A stretch of DNA of 64,000 bases from Thalassotalea eurytherma (GTDB taxonomy: Bacteria; Pseudomonadota; Gammaproteobacteria; Enterobacterales; Alteromonadaceae), in NCBI RefSeq assembly GCF_030161415.1, contig NZ_BSSU01000014.1, positions 1 through 64,000 of the forward strand. The letters are read 5' to 3'. The notes beneath the pieces were generated by a model. The model was not told where the DNA came from. It ran no database searches and was given only the letters and a program-made list of their open reading frames with translations. Of the stretch, positions 43,248 to 54,101 are shown piece after piece. The translations under genes and the position numbers were made by a program. Position 1 is the first letter of the stretch, and every line of letters starts with the position of its first letter.

Positions 43248-45683
43248 ATGACTAAACGTTCTTCAATTAAAAAAGCTATTGAGCACCATTTAAAATTTAC
43301 GCTAGCTCATAGCAAGGATAAGAATCCTGAAGCTTTCTGGAAAGCCACAAGTTTGGCGATTAACGATATCGTTGTCGATAAACTAACAGCCACTCGCGAA
43401 CGTCAAGACAAGCCTGGTGTTAAAACGGTTAACTACCTATCTCTTGAATACTTAATGGGACGCTTGTTATCAAACAACCTTCACAACCTTTCTATTTACC
43501 AAGAGGCTGAAAAAGCAGTAAAAGATTTAGGTTTTGAATTAACAGACTTATGTGAACAAGGTGCTGATTTAGCATTAGGTAATGGTGGTTTAGGACGTTT
43601 AGCGGCGTGTTTCCTCGATTCATTAGCTACACTAGATTACCCGGCAACAGGTTACGGTATTCATTACCAACACGGTTTATTTAAACAAAGCTTTGCTGAT
43701 GGTCGTCAAGTTGAAACACCTGATTTATGGCGTGAATTTGGTAGCCCTTGGGAAGTGTGTCGACCAGAATCAGCACAATTAATTCCTTTATATGGTCATA
43801 TTGAACACGCAGCTAACGCCGATGGCAGTACAAGTTCAAAATGGCAACCAAGCGTCACCTTAAAAGGTGTTCCATGGGATATTCCAATCGTTGGCTACAA
43901 CTCAGAAACAGTAAATGTACTTCGTTTATGGGAGTCTCGCGCTGACCAAGCATTTGATTGGGATCTTTTCAATAAAGGTGACTTCTTAAATGCACACGGT
44001 AAAAACATTCAAGCTGAAACAGTATCGAAAGTTTTATACCCAAATGATGAACATGATGCAGGTAAAGAGTTACGCTTCATCCAGCAATATTTCTTCTGCG
44101 CATGTTCAATTAAAGACATCATTGCTCGCCATCAAACAATTAATGGCGTTGATTGGCAGGCATTTGCAAAAGATACCGCTATCCAATTAAACGATACTCA
44201 CCCTACTATCGCAATCCTTGAATTTATGCGTGTGTTAATGGATGAATATCAGTTTAGCTATACTGATGCATGGACACTGTGTCGTGAAGTATTCGCCTAC
44301 ACAAACCACACGTTATTGCCAGAAGCTTTAGAAAAATGGTCACTTCCATTATTTGAACGTGTGCTGCCACGCCATTTAGAAATTTTGTACATCATAAACG
44401 AAGATTTCCTGAATAATGAAGTCGCTGTTAAATGGCCAAATGACAATGCAATGCGTGCAAAGTTATCACTGATTGAAGAAGGTGGTGAGAGAAAAGTACG
44501 TATGGCACACTTGTGTGTTGTCGCTGCTCATAAAGTAAATGGCGTTGCAGAAATTCATTCTAAGCTGGTTAAACAAGATTTATTCCCAGAATTTGACGCG
44601 CTTTATCCTGGTAAATTAACAAACGTGACAAACGGTATAACACCGCGTCGTTGGTTAAAAGCGTGTAACCCTAAGCTTTCTGCTTTGCTTAGCAAACATA
44701 TCAAAGAAGATTGGGCAAAGGATCTAGACAGCCTTGCTGGATTAGAAAAACTTGCCGATGATGCCAAGCTCCAAAAAGCGTTTATGGACATCAAATTAGA
44801 GAACAAGGTTGCGCTTGCGCAAGAAATTCAAGAGAGCACAGGTGTTAGAGTAAACCCTGAAGCTATTTTTGATATTCAAATTAAGCGTTTACATGAATAT
44901 AAGCGTCAGCATTTGAACTTTATACATATTGTTGCCTTATACCGTCGCTTATTAGAAAACCCGTCTTTAGAAATGCACCCACGTGTCTTCATTTTCGGCG
45001 CGAAAGCTGCACCGGGTTACCATTTAGCGAAAGAAATTATTTACGCAATTAATAAAGTTGCCGACAAAATTAACAATGACACGCGCATTCAAGACAAACT
45101 AAAAGTTGTCTTCTTACCAAACTACCGCGTAAGTCTTGCTGAGAAAATGATTCCTGCGGCTGATGTATCTGAGCAAATCTCCACTGCAGGTAAAGAAGCT
45201 TCTGGTACAGGTAACATGAAGCTAGCACTTAATGGCGCCCTAACCATTGGTACTTTAGATGGCGCTAACATAGAAATTGCTGAAGAAGTTGGCGACGACA
45301 ATATCTTTATTTTCGGTAATACCGTTGAACAAGTAAAAGCACTAAAAGCGCAAGGATATAACCCTTACACCTACTACGAGCAACATGCTGAAATTAAAGC
45401 CGTATTAGATTGGTTAGATACGGATTACTTCACACCAGGTAAACCTTATGAATTATCAGCGATAAAGCATAGTTTACTCGATGGGGGTGACCCGTATTTA
45501 GTGCTAGCAGATTACCAATCGTACAGCGATGCACATCAAGCACTTGATGAAGCATACCGTGATAAAAAACGCTGGGCACGTATGGCCATTCTCAACACAG
45601 CATTAATGGGCAAGTTTAACTCAGACCGCTCAATTAATGATTATGTCAATCGTATTTGGCAAATAAAACCCTGCGTAAAGTAA
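43248..45683 (+). CDS. glgP: Glycogen/maltodextrin phosphorylase
   Basis: An 811-residue GT35 phosphorylase: releases glucose 1-phosphate from the non-reducing ends of alpha-1,4-glucans. The pyridoxal-phosphate lysine is Lys658 in [20 protein letters not shown]. Other landmarks are [39 protein letters not shown] and [17 protein letters not shown]. MalP and GlgP cannot be separated by eye. It has AGGATGAG before the ATG and heads a same-strand series of five alpha-glucan genes. Two LacI-type palindromes precede it. In this setting it would make glucose 1-phosphate from imported or stored glucan. Confidence 0.95.
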   Translation: MTKRSSIKKAIEHHLKFTLAHSKDKNPEAFWKATSLAINDIVVDKLTATRERQDKPGVKTVNYLSLEYLMGRLLSNNLHNLSIYQEAEKAVKDLGFELTDLCEQGADLALGNGGLGRLAACFLDSLATLDYPATGYGIHYQHGLFKQSFADGRQVETPDLWREFGSPWEVCRPESAQLIPLYGHIEHAANADGSTSSKWQPSVTLKGVPWDIPIVGYNSETVNVLRLWESRADQAFDWDLFNKGDFLNAHGKNIQAETVSKVLYPNDEHDAGKELRFIQQYFFCACSIKDIIARHQTINGVDWQAFAKDTAIQLNDTHPTIAILEFMRVLMDEYQFSYTDAWTLCREVFAYTNHTLLPEALEKWSLPLFERVLPRHLEILYIINEDFLNNEVAVKWPNDNAMRAKLSLIEEGGERKVRMAHLCVVAAHKVNGVAEIHSKLVKQDLFPEFDALYPGKLTNVTNGITPRRWLKACNPKLSALLSKHIKEDWAKDLDSLAGLEKLADDAKLQKAFMDIKLENKVALAQEIQESTGVRVNPEAIFDIQIKRLHEYKRQHLNFIHIVALYRRLLENPSLEMHPRVFIFGAKAAPGYHLAKEIIYAINKVADKINNDTRIQDKLKVVFLPNYRVSLAEKMIPAADVSEQISTAGKEASGTGNMKLALNGALTIGTLDGANIEIAEEVGDDNIFIFGNTVEQVKALKAQGYNPYTYYEQHAEIKAVLDWLDTDYFTPGKPYELSAIKHSLLDGGDPYLVLADYQSYSDAHQALDEAYRDKKRWARMAILNTALMGKFNSDRSINDYVNRIWQIKPCVK

Positions 45684-45694
45684 TGTAATTAGAT

Positions 45695-45726
45695 ACGCCC
45701 CTTTATTGGGGCGTTGGTGTTTTTTG
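45695..45726 (+). terminator. Intergenic hairpin between glgP and glgB, possible partial terminator
   Basis: Stem ACGCCCC / GGGGCGT with a six-base loop (45695-45714). The T6 run begins only six bases later, so it may reduce rather than stop transcription into glgB, or protect the glgP mRNA end. Confidence 0.5.
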
Positions 45727-45740
45727 CAATAGGAAAAATA

Positions 45741-47924
45741 ATGACAGATTCTAACGCTGTAAAAGCGATTAAAAATGCGATACATGACCAACCACATCAA
45801 GTGCTTGGTGTATCTGCAGATGAATCAGGCTACCTAACAGTAAGCTGCTTTATGCCTTCTGCACAGCAGGTTTCTATTTACGCTAAAAATACTAAAAAGG
45901 TTATTGCGAAACTTAATAAAGTTGATGATTCGGGTTTTTTCAGTAAAAAGCTTCGTCGTAAAAAACACTTTGAATACCTGTTAGAAGTCACAATCAACGG
46001 TTCGACATCTCGTATTGAAGATCCATACGCGTTTTCACCTACGTTAGGTGAACTCGATATTCACTTGCTCAGCGAAGGCAACCACCTACACCCTTATAAT
46101 ATTTTGGGTGCACACCAAAAGACGATTAATGGCGTGTCAGGAGTCAGCTTTGCTGTTTGGGCACCTAACGCTAAACGCGTTTCAGTGATTGGTGAATTTA
46201 ATCAATGGGATGGCAGATGTCACCCGTTAAGTAACCAATCACACAGTGGTTACTGGTCGCTATTTTTGCCCAATATCGAAGCGGGCAGCTTATACAAATT
46301 TGAACTGGTTGATTCAGACAATAATTTATTGTCATTAAAGGCAGACCCTTACGGCATTCAAGCACAATTTCGCCCTGATACTGCGTCCATTGTTAATAGC
46401 GAAAAAGACTACAAGTGGCAAGACCAAACCTGGTTAAAAGCGCGAGCAGCACGCAATAGCCGCCACGCCCCCATTAGCATCTATGAAGTGCATTTAGGGT
46501 CATGGCAACGCGACGAGAATAACGAATTTCTTAATTACCGAGAACTTGCAGACCAACTTATTCCCTACACTTTAGATATGGGATTTACCCATATTCAACT
46601 GATGCCGGTTAGTGAATTTCCTTATGACGGTTCATGGGGTTATCAACCGGTCGGTTTATTCGCGCCAACCGCCCGTTTTGGCGATGCCGACGACTTTAAA
46701 TACTTTATTGACCAATGTCATCAAGCCAACCTTGGTGTATTGATTGATTGGGTGCCTGGTCATTTCCCTGTTGATCAGCACGGCTTAGCTCAGTTCGATG
46801 GCACACACCTTTTTGAACATGCTGATCCTCGTCAAGGCTTCCATCCAGATTGGAACACCTTAATTTATAATTACGGCCGAACCGAAGTTGCTAACTTCCT
46901 GCGTGCAAGCGCACTCCATTGGCTTGATCGATTTCACGTTGATGGTATTCGCGTAGATGCTGTCGCCTCGATGCTGTATTTAGATTACAGTCGAAAAGAA
47001 GGTGAATGGATTCCTAACGAACATGGTGGTCGTGAAAACTTAGAAGCGGTAGCATTTTTACAACGCTTCAATGAAGAGCTTTATCGAGAATACCCAGGCA
47101 CATTTTCAGTTGCTGAAGAATCAACCTCTTGGCCGGGCGTGTCTAAGCCAACCAGTGAAGGTGGTTTAGGTTTTGGATATAAGTGGAACATGGGTTGGAT
47201 GAACGACACGTTGGAATATATGAAGCGTGATCCTATTCATCGCCAGCATCATCATAATGACGTTAGTTTTGGTTTAGTTTACGCATTCGACGAAAATTTT
47301 ATTCTGCCAATAAGCCATGACGAAGTTGTTCACGGAAAAGGCTCAATGATCGACCGTATGCCTGGTGATGCTTGGCAAAAATTCGCCAATTTACGCGCAT
47401 ATTATGGCTTTATGTGGGCACATCCTGGTAAAAAATTACTCTTTATGGGGTGTGAATTTGCTCAAGGTCCAGAATGGAACTTTGAAAAAGCCCTTGAATG
47501 GCATCAGCTTGATATTCACTGGCATAGCCAAGTGAAACAGCTGGTAAAAGATCTTAATAACGTTTATCAATCAACGCCAGCATTCTATCAACATGACTGC
47601 GAACACCAAGGCTTTGCATGGCTTGATTATGAGAATGCCGAGCAAAGCGTTTACAGCTTTATTCGTTATGGTAACGACGGTCAGCCGCCAGTCGTTGTTG
47701 TATGTAACTTCTCTAATCAGGTTTACCATAATTTTTGTGTCGGTGTACCTCAGGCCGGTCACTATCATGAAACATTAAATACCGATGCCGGCATTTATGG
47801 TGGCAGTAACCAAGGCAATTTTGGTGGAGTTTCAAGTAGCGAAAAATCAATGCATAACCAAGCTAACAGTATTGATATAACCGTACCGCCGTTAGCAACC
47901 TTAATCTTTACCTTGGCTTGCTAA
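45741..47924 (+). CDS. glgB: 1,4-alpha-glucan branching enzyme
   Basis: A 727-residue GH13 branching enzyme that introduces alpha-1,6 branches. The ATG at 45741 with AGGAAAA is chosen over a start 27 bases earlier. N-terminal CBM48 modules include VWAPNAKRVSVIGEFNQWDG. The GH13 motifs are DWVPGHFPVD, GIRVDAVASMLYLDYSRKEG with nucleophile Asp406, VAEEST with acid/base Glu459 and PISHDEVVHGKG. These positions agree with Asp405 and Glu458 of E. coli GlgB. Glycogen synthase and ADP-glucose pyrophosphorylase genes are not in the window, so the branching enzyme here sits with catabolic genes. Confidence 0.97.
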   Translation: MTDSNAVKAIKNAIHDQPHQVLGVSADESGYLTVSCFMPSAQQVSIYAKNTKKVIAKLNKVDDSGFFSKKLRRKKHFEYLLEVTINGSTSRIEDPYAFSPTLGELDIHLLSEGNHLHPYNILGAHQKTINGVSGVSFAVWAPNAKRVSVIGEFNQWDGRCHPLSNQSHSGYWSLFLPNIEAGSLYKFELVDSDNNLLSLKADPYGIQAQFRPDTASIVNSEKDYKWQDQTWLKARAARNSRHAPISIYEVHLGSWQRDENNEFLNYRELADQLIPYTLDMGFTHIQLMPVSEFPYDGSWGYQPVGLFAPTARFGDADDFKYFIDQCHQANLGVLIDWVPGHFPVDQHGLAQFDGTHLFEHADPRQGFHPDWNTLIYNYGRTEVANFLRASALHWLDRFHVDGIRVDAVASMLYLDYSRKEGEWIPNEHGGRENLEAVAFLQRFNEELYREYPGTFSVAEESTSWPGVSKPTSEGGLGFGYKWNMGWMNDTLEYMKRDPIHRQHHHNDVSFGLVYAFDENFILPISHDEVVHGKGSMIDRMPGDAWQKFANLRAYYGFMWAHPGKKLLFMGCEFAQGPEWNFEKALEWHQLDIHWHSQVKQLVKDLNNVYQSTPAFYQHDCEHQGFAWLDYENAEQSVYSFIRYGNDGQPPVVVVCNFSNQVYHNFCVGVPQAGHYHETLNTDAGIYGGSNQGNFGGVSSSEKSMHNQANSIDITVPPLATLIFTLAC

Positions 47925-47925
47925 T

Positions 47926-50064
47926 ATGAATATCAAGGTGTCTGCAGGCTTCCCTTACCCACTTGGTGCAACCATTACGCCCGAGGGGGTTAACTTTGCG
48001 CTATTTTCAGCCAATGCTGAAAAAGTGGAGTTATGCCTGTTTGATCGCCAAGGTAAGAGTGAACTTGTAAAAATAGAAATGCCGGAATTTACTGATGATG
48101 TTTGGCATGTTCTTATTGAAGGCATTGATGATGGTGCACTTTATGGCTACCGTGTTCATGGACCATTCGAACCGCATAATGGTCATCGCTTTAACGCGGC
48201 AAAATTACTTTTAGATCCTTACGCTAAAGCGTTAAAAGGTGAGTTTGTCGATCACCCGTCACACTATAGTTATGACTTAAATTCCTGCCAAAAAGATCTG
48301 ACGTTAGATTACCAAGATAACGCCACATTCATGCCTAAATGTGTGGTCACTAACTCCTTAGGTGCGTTAACAAACAAACCACAGATTCGACGTCGCGATA
48401 CCATTATTTATGAAATGCACGTAAAAGGTTTCAGTAAATTAAATAAAAAAATTCGTAAAAAGGTACGTGGTACATACGCCGCTTTGATGGAAGAAAGTAG
48501 CCTAGCGTACTTATCATCTTTAGGTGTAACAAGTGTTGAGTTATTGCCTATTCATCAATTTATTGATGAGCCATTTACTAAAGAAAAAGGCTTAGCAAAC
48601 TATTGGGGTTATAACTCAATCAACTTCTTTGTACCTGACGCAAGATATGCACTCACAGACGGCAGAGAAGAATTTCGCACCATGGTAGATACGTTACATA
48701 ACCGAGGCATCGAGGTTATCTTAGACGTCGTCTATAACCATAGTGCAGAAGGCAATGAACTAGGACCAACCTACAGTTTTAAGGGTATTGATAATGCCAG
48801 CTATTATCGTTTAGCCAAGCATGACAAGCGCTTTTATGAAAATTTCTCTGGCTGCGGCAATACCTTTAATATTGATCACCCGCGCGTATTGCAACTGGTC
48901 ATGGATAGCCTAAGATATTGGGTAGAAACCATGGGTGTTGATGGCTTTAGGTTCGATTTAGCGACAATTTTAGGCCGTGAAACGCCTCACTTTAATCAGT
49001 TTAACCACTTCTTTAATACCATCAAGCAAGATCCAATATTGGCAGGTGTCAAACTTATTGCTGAACCATGGGACATTGGTGAAGACGGTTACCAGCTCGG
49101 GCGATTCCCTAATGCGTGGATGGAATGGAATGATCGCTATCGCGATACAGTACGTCGATTTTGGCGCGGCGATAAAGGCATGCTTGCCGACTTTGCTAAC
49201 CGAATTCACGGCTCGAGTGACCTATTTGAAAACCGAAGCCGCCGCCCTAGTTCAAGTGTTAACTTTATCACCTCCCATGACGGTTACACGCTACGCGACC
49301 TTGTCAGTTATAACAACAAACATAATCAGGCTAATGGTGAAAACAACCAAGATGGTCACAATGCAAATTACAGCTGTAACTTTGGTGTTGAAGGTGAAAC
49401 TAAAGACGAATTAATTAATAGCCTGCGCCTGCAACAGCAGAAGAATATATTAACAACCTTGTTTATTTCTCAAGGCACACCAATGCTATTAAGTGGTGAT
49501 GAGTTTAGCCACTCACAACAAGGTAATAACAACGCCTATTGTCAGGATAACAAAACGTCTTGGCTCAATTGGCAGCAATCAGAAAATAGCGAACTGCTTG
49601 GCTTTGTTCAGGCACTTATAGCGCTACGTAAAGCACACCCTTTACTCAATAGAACCCACTACCACCACGGCAACATGATTTCAGCGAAAACCGGGCTACC
49701 GGATATTAGTTGGCTAAATTGTCGTGGTGAATTAATGCAAGAAGCACAATGGCACGATCACCATATTAAGTGTTTTGCCATGTTGCTTGCTAATACAGAG
49801 CATGAACTTAGTTGTGATGACTTTTATCAAGATGATGCTCTACTCGTCATTTTTAATGCACACGATCATGACATTCAATACCAATTGCCACAGTTAAACG
49901 GCTACTGGCAAGTAATTTTTAATACCGCAGAAACAATAACAAGACAAAATGAGAACATTGATAGAACTCAGTTAAAGGTTAGCCCTCATAGCTGCCTATT
50001 ATTGAGTTTTAGCCAATCTCCTGCAGAATTTACAAAAGAGAACGAGACTTATGAACTTAATTGA
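47926..50064 (+). CDS. glgX: Glycogen debranching enzyme (GH13 isoamylase type)
   Basis: A 712-residue GlgX. It hydrolyses alpha-1,6 links of limit dextrins left by phosphorylase. An N-terminal CBM48 module (GVNFALFSANAEKVELCLFD) precedes the GH13 barrel with DVVYNHSAEG, GVDGFRFDLATILGR (nucleophile Asp344), LIAEPWDIGEDGYQ (acid/base Glu380) and FITSHDGYTLRDLV. The start lies one base after the glgB stop without its own ribosome site, and its 3' end overlaps the malQ start by 14 bases, so translational coupling is likely on both sides. Confidence 0.96.
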   Translation: MNIKVSAGFPYPLGATITPEGVNFALFSANAEKVELCLFDRQGKSELVKIEMPEFTDDVWHVLIEGIDDGALYGYRVHGPFEPHNGHRFNAAKLLLDPYAKALKGEFVDHPSHYSYDLNSCQKDLTLDYQDNATFMPKCVVTNSLGALTNKPQIRRRDTIIYEMHVKGFSKLNKKIRKKVRGTYAALMEESSLAYLSSLGVTSVELLPIHQFIDEPFTKEKGLANYWGYNSINFFVPDARYALTDGREEFRTMVDTLHNRGIEVILDVVYNHSAEGNELGPTYSFKGIDNASYYRLAKHDKRFYENFSGCGNTFNIDHPRVLQLVMDSLRYWVETMGVDGFRFDLATILGRETPHFNQFNHFFNTIKQDPILAGVKLIAEPWDIGEDGYQLGRFPNAWMEWNDRYRDTVRRFWRGDKGMLADFANRIHGSSDLFENRSRRPSSSVNFITSHDGYTLRDLVSYNNKHNQANGENNQDGHNANYSCNFGVEGETKDELINSLRLQQQKNILTTLFISQGTPMLLSGDEFSHSQQGNNNAYCQDNKTSWLNWQQSENSELLGFVQALIALRKAHPLLNRTHYHHGNMISAKTGLPDISWLNCRGELMQEAQWHDHHIKCFAMLLANTEHELSCDDFYQDDALLVIFNAHDHDIQYQLPQLNGYWQVIFNTAETITRQNENIDRTQLKVSPHSCLLLSFSQSPAEFTKENETYELN

Positions 50065-52225
50065 GAAACTAGCAGATTTAGTTGGCTTTCATCGCAACTA
50101 CATCGACGCTTTTGGCAATCAGGTACACGCCAAGGATGAAGCGCGCCAAGCTTTATTAAAGGCCATGGGATATAACATAGATCAAGACGAAGCAATCGAA
50201 CAAAGCATTGCTGAACTTGAGCAACAGGCTTGGCGTAAAATACTGCCACAAGTTCATATAGCTAAATCAGAACAGCACCATCACCAAATTACCTTAAGTT
50301 TAGCTAACGGCTTAGCTGATAACTTTTCTTGGCTTATTACCACTGAGTCTGGTGAACAACACAGTGCACAAGTAGCACTTGCCGACTTACCTCAGGGCGA
50401 CAGTGCCCAATTTGAAGGCACGACATTTACGCAATACTTTTTAGGGCTGCCTCGTATAGAAGATGGCTATCATCAACTATCATTAACTTACGGTGAGCAA
50501 ACCGATACCTGTCATCTCATTTTTGCACCGCAAAAATGTTTCAGCCCAAATGAAGCCGCTGACTTCAAAATGTGGGGCTTTGCCGCACAGTTATATTCTT
50601 TACAAAGTGAGAATAACTGGGGCATGGGTGATTATTCCGATCTCACTAAGCTTGTTAAAGGTGCAGCAAGTAAAGGTGCTTCTGCTATCGGATTAAACCC
50701 ATTACACCCGTTGTACCAAAACAATCCAGCACACCGCAGCCCTTATTCGCCGACAAGTCGTTGCTTTTTAAATACGCAATACATTGATGTTAGTGCAGCG
50801 CCGTTTTACCAAGAAACTAAAGCAGTTCAAACGCTTGTTACGTCGAAAGCATTTAAAGATAAAATCAATTTTGCTCGTTCAACCACATTGATTGACTACC
50901 CTGCAGTTGCGGATGTTAAGTATCAAGCCCTCGAATTGTTATACCCAGCATTTATTGAGAACAATGATGCTGCGTTAATCGCCGAATTTTCAGCCTTTAA
51001 AGCTAAAAATGGTGACGCGCTATTAAGACACGCAACCTTTGAAGCATTATATGAGCACTTTAGAAAACTGGATTTTCATGCTTATGGTTGGACAAAGTGG
51101 CCCGAAGCATATCAGAATCCTCATTCAGCAGAAGTAGAAGAATTTAAAGTTCAAAATCAATCGCGTATTGACTATTTCATGTACCTACAATGGCTAGCAC
51201 ACCGCCAATTGCTGACTGCTCAGCACAAAGCAAAAGCATCAGGCATGCCGGTTGGTTTATATCTTGATTTAGCTGTAGGTTGTGACGGTTCAGGTGTCGA
51301 TGTTTGGTCAGATAAAGACGTATACGTTGCTGGTGCATCGGTAGGCGCGCCGCCTGACTTACTTAATACATTAGGCCAAGACTGGGGCTTAACACCAATT
51401 AACCCAGTTGCACTGCAAAAACAAGGCTATCAACCACTTGTGCGAGCACTGCGTTCAAATATGCAATATGCCGGTGCACTGCGTATTGACCATATTCTAG
51501 GATTAATGCGTCAATATTGGGTTGCTCCAGGCATGAAGGCTGATGAAGGTGTGTTTATTACCTACCCACTAGAAGACATTTTACGCATTATTGCCCTTGA
51601 ATCTCGTCGCAGCAAATGTGTGGTTATCGGTGAAGATTTAGGTACTGTACCTGATGGCTTTGGCGAAATTATGGCTTCGGCTGGTCTATTGTCATACAAA
51701 GTTCTATTCTTTGAAACATGGGAATCAGGCTTATTTATGCGTCCAGAACAATACCCTGAGCAATCAATGGTAACAGTGTCTACTCATGACCTACCAACAC
51801 TTGCTGGTTGGTGGACAGGCCGAGATTTAGAGTGGCGACAAAAGCTTAACCTATATCCAAATGAACAAATGGGCATAGATGACAGAAACTCTCGCGTTCA
51901 AGACAGAGATAACTTATTAGCGGCATTGAGCGATATGCAAGTAATCGATGTAAACAACGCACCGCAAACTTCACCTGCAATAATGAACCGTGAATTAAGC
52001 GTAGCCGTGCAAAAATACATGGCTTTAGCGCCAAGTAGAATTCAGCTTATTCCGCTGGAAGACGCCTTAGAGAATGTCGAGCAAGTTAATATTCCAGGCA
52101 CAATAGACGAACACCCTAACTGGTTACAACGCATACCGGTAGTGCTAGAAAATCTATGGGAAAACGACGCGATGACTGACATCTGTCGAGCAATGCAAGA
52201 AGCACGTCCAAAACATAACGAATAA
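50051..52225 (+). CDS. malQ: 4-alpha-glucanotransferase (amylomaltase)
   Basis: A 724-residue GH77 disproportionating enzyme: transfers maltodextrin chains between acceptors and releases glucose. The N-terminal extension (about 130 residues) is of the long E. coli MalQ type. GH77 landmarks are SPYSPTSRCFLNTQYIDV, VGLYLDLAVGCDGSGVDVW, GALRIDHILGLMRQYWV (nucleophile Asp), VVIGEDLGTVPDGF (acid/base Glu) and STHDLPTLAGWWTG. It overlaps glgX by 14 bases. In the operon it would extend short maltodextrins so that the phosphorylase can use them. Confidence 0.96.
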   Translation: MNLIEKLADLVGFHRNYIDAFGNQVHAKDEARQALLKAMGYNIDQDEAIEQSIAELEQQAWRKILPQVHIAKSEQHHHQITLSLANGLADNFSWLITTESGEQHSAQVALADLPQGDSAQFEGTTFTQYFLGLPRIEDGYHQLSLTYGEQTDTCHLIFAPQKCFSPNEAADFKMWGFAAQLYSLQSENNWGMGDYSDLTKLVKGAASKGASAIGLNPLHPLYQNNPAHRSPYSPTSRCFLNTQYIDVSAAPFYQETKAVQTLVTSKAFKDKINFARSTTLIDYPAVADVKYQALELLYPAFIENNDAALIAEFSAFKAKNGDALLRHATFEALYEHFRKLDFHAYGWTKWPEAYQNPHSAEVEEFKVQNQSRIDYFMYLQWLAHRQLLTAQHKAKASGMPVGLYLDLAVGCDGSGVDVWSDKDVYVAGASVGAPPDLLNTLGQDWGLTPINPVALQKQGYQPLVRALRSNMQYAGALRIDHILGLMRQYWVAPGMKADEGVFITYPLEDILRIIALESRRSKCVVIGEDLGTVPDGFGEIMASAGLLSYKVLFFETWESGLFMRPEQYPEQSMVTVSTHDLPTLAGWWTGRDLEWRQKLNLYPNEQMGIDDRNSRVQDRDNLLAALSDMQVIDVNNAPQTSPAIMNRELSVAVQKYMALAPSRIQLIPLEDALENVEQVNIPGTIDEHPNWLQRIPVVLENLWENDAMTDICRAMQEARPKHNE

Positions 52226-52241
52226 TAAAAGCAGGTAAATA

Positions 52242-54020
52242 ATGATTAAAACAACATTAAAAACACTCGCTTGTAGCGCTATTGCTTTAGCGCTTTTAGG
52301 TTGCCAAGAAGCACCTAAATCACAACAAGAAGTTACAACAACAAAAGCGCAACAAGCTCCTACTAAATTAACGGCTAGTGATTTACCCCACTACTTAAAA
52401 CGCACAGTGCATGAAGAAGTATTCTACTTTGTGCTACCAGATCGTTTTCACAATGGTGATACCAGCAACGATAACGGCTCTAAAACAAAGTTAATTTCCC
52501 AAGGTGGTTTCGATAAAACCGATTACGGTATGTACCACGGCGGTGACGTACCGGGCTTAATCGAAAAAATCCCCTACTTAAAAGCGATGGGCATAAGCGC
52601 AATTTGGTTAACGCCAATTTTGCGAAACCAAGCATTACAAGCTGACGGGTCAGGCTACCACGGATACTGGGTACTCGATTTTACAGAAATTGACCCACAT
52701 TTAGGTACTAACGATGATTTAAAAAACTTCATTGATACGGCTCATAAAGAAAATATCAAAGTGTATTTCGATATCATAACCAACCACACTGCTGACGTGA
52801 TTAAGTTTACAGAATGTCATGGTCAAGATGGTTTAACATCTAACCCAAGTTGTACATACCGCACACTTGCTGAAGTAGAAGAAAAAGGCACGTATACGCC
52901 AGTTATTCCTGCAGGTAGTGAGAACGTCAAAGTGCCTGCATGGCTAAATGATCCTAAGTACTATCACAACCAAGGTGAAACGACATTCAAAGGTGAAGAC
53001 TCAGTTTATGGTGACTTCGCTGGATTAGATGATGTCAATACAGATGATCCTGAAGTTGTAAGCGGTATGATTGATATCTTCAAAAACTTAGTGACGCAAT
53101 TTAAGCCAGACGGGTTTAGAATTGATACCGTTAAACACGTAAACCTAGAATTTTGGCAAGCGTTTGCACCTGCGATTGTTGAACACGGTCAAAAGGAAGG
53201 TATACCTAACTTCTTTATGTTTGGTGAAGTATATGACTTCTCACCTAAAAATCTGAGTGTGTTTACAACAGACGGTAAGATGCAATCAGTATTAGACTTT
53301 GCACTGCAAGGCAGCTTGCGTGCGGCACTCGTTGACCAAAGTGGTACCGATGTATTAGCTGAGTTATTTGCAAAAGATAGTCATTACCTAGACGACGATT
53401 CTGACGCCAACCAATTACTGACATTTGTATCTAACCACGACATGGGACGTTTCTCATGGATGCTAAAAGATTCTGATAAAAACTATTCAATGATAGAAAT
53501 CGCACAACGTGTGAAATTGGCTCATGCCCTTTTATACTTCGCTCGTGGGATTCCAGTAGTTTACTATGGTGATGAGCAAGGTTTTGTCGGTGACGGCGGT
53601 GATAAGGCATCTCGCCAAGACATGATGCCATCTTTTGTTGATAGCTATAATGACGATGACTTGTTGGCTACCGATAAGACTACAGCTGATGATAACTTTG
53701 ATCAGTCACATCCATTTTACCAAGCATTTGCTGAGTACGGCTCGGTTTACTTTAGTCACGCAGCCTTAAGAAAAGGTCAGCAAAAAACAGCTTATGCGCA
53801 AGCAACACCGGGAATTTTCGCATTCACTCGCACACTTAAAGATGAACAGTACTTAGTGGTATTTAATACATCTAACGCAACAAGTGATGCATCATTTGCT
53901 CTTACAGCTAAGGCATTGACGCCAGTTTATGCAAGCGAACAAGCAGCGACAGCAACGGTTGAACAAGGTAATGTCACAACACAGTTACCAGCACTGAGTT
54001 TTGCGATTTATAAACTGTAA
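52242..54020 (+). CDS. GH13 alpha-amylase, lipoprotein
   Basis: A 592-residue alpha-amylase family enzyme anchored as a lipoprotein: signal MIKTTLKTLACSAIALALLG with lipobox LLGC at residues 18-21, then a Gln/Thr-rich spacer. The catalytic barrel has FDIITNHTAD, DGFRIDTVKHVNLEF (nucleophile Asp), FMFGEVYDFS (acid/base Glu) and FVSNHDMGRF. The C-terminal beta-domain ends the protein. It probably acts in the periplasm or at the cell surface on starch or long maltodextrins and feeds the transport genes. It is the fifth gene of the glg/mal series, 16 bases after malQ, and the only exported one. Confidence 0.92.
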   Translation: MIKTTLKTLACSAIALALLGCQEAPKSQQEVTTTKAQQAPTKLTASDLPHYLKRTVHEEVFYFVLPDRFHNGDTSNDNGSKTKLISQGGFDKTDYGMYHGGDVPGLIEKIPYLKAMGISAIWLTPILRNQALQADGSGYHGYWVLDFTEIDPHLGTNDDLKNFIDTAHKENIKVYFDIITNHTADVIKFTECHGQDGLTSNPSCTYRTLAEVEEKGTYTPVIPAGSENVKVPAWLNDPKYYHNQGETTFKGEDSVYGDFAGLDDVNTDDPEVVSGMIDIFKNLVTQFKPDGFRIDTVKHVNLEFWQAFAPAIVEHGQKEGIPNFFMFGEVYDFSPKNLSVFTTDGKMQSVLDFALQGSLRAALVDQSGTDVLAELFAKDSHYLDDDSDANQLLTFVSNHDMGRFSWMLKDSDKNYSMIEIAQRVKLAHALLYFARGIPVVYYGDEQGFVGDGGDKASRQDMMPSFVDSYNDDDLLATDKTTADDNFDQSHPFYQAFAEYGSVYFSHAALRKGQQKTAYAQATPGIFAFTRTLKDEQYLVVFNTSNATSDASFALTAKALTPVYASEQAATATVEQGNVTTQLPALSFAIYKL

Positions 54021-54042
54021 TCGCATAACAAAGCTAGAAAAT

Positions 54043-54080
54043 AAAAAGGGTCAGTGTAATTCAAAACACTGACCCTTTTT
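54043..54080. terminator. Bidirectional terminator after the amylase gene
   Basis: Stem AAAAAGGGTCAGTGT / ACACTGACCCTTTTT with an eight-base loop. A and T tracts flank it, so it works for the amylase operon and the convergent tetR-type gene. Confidence 0.92.
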
Positions 54081-54101
54081 ATTTAGCGGCACTAATTACC
54101 A

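Noticed and set aside
48977-49414. A 145-codon frame on the same strand as glgX
   Set aside because: Alternative frame within conserved GH13 motifs of glgX; composition is not protein-like.
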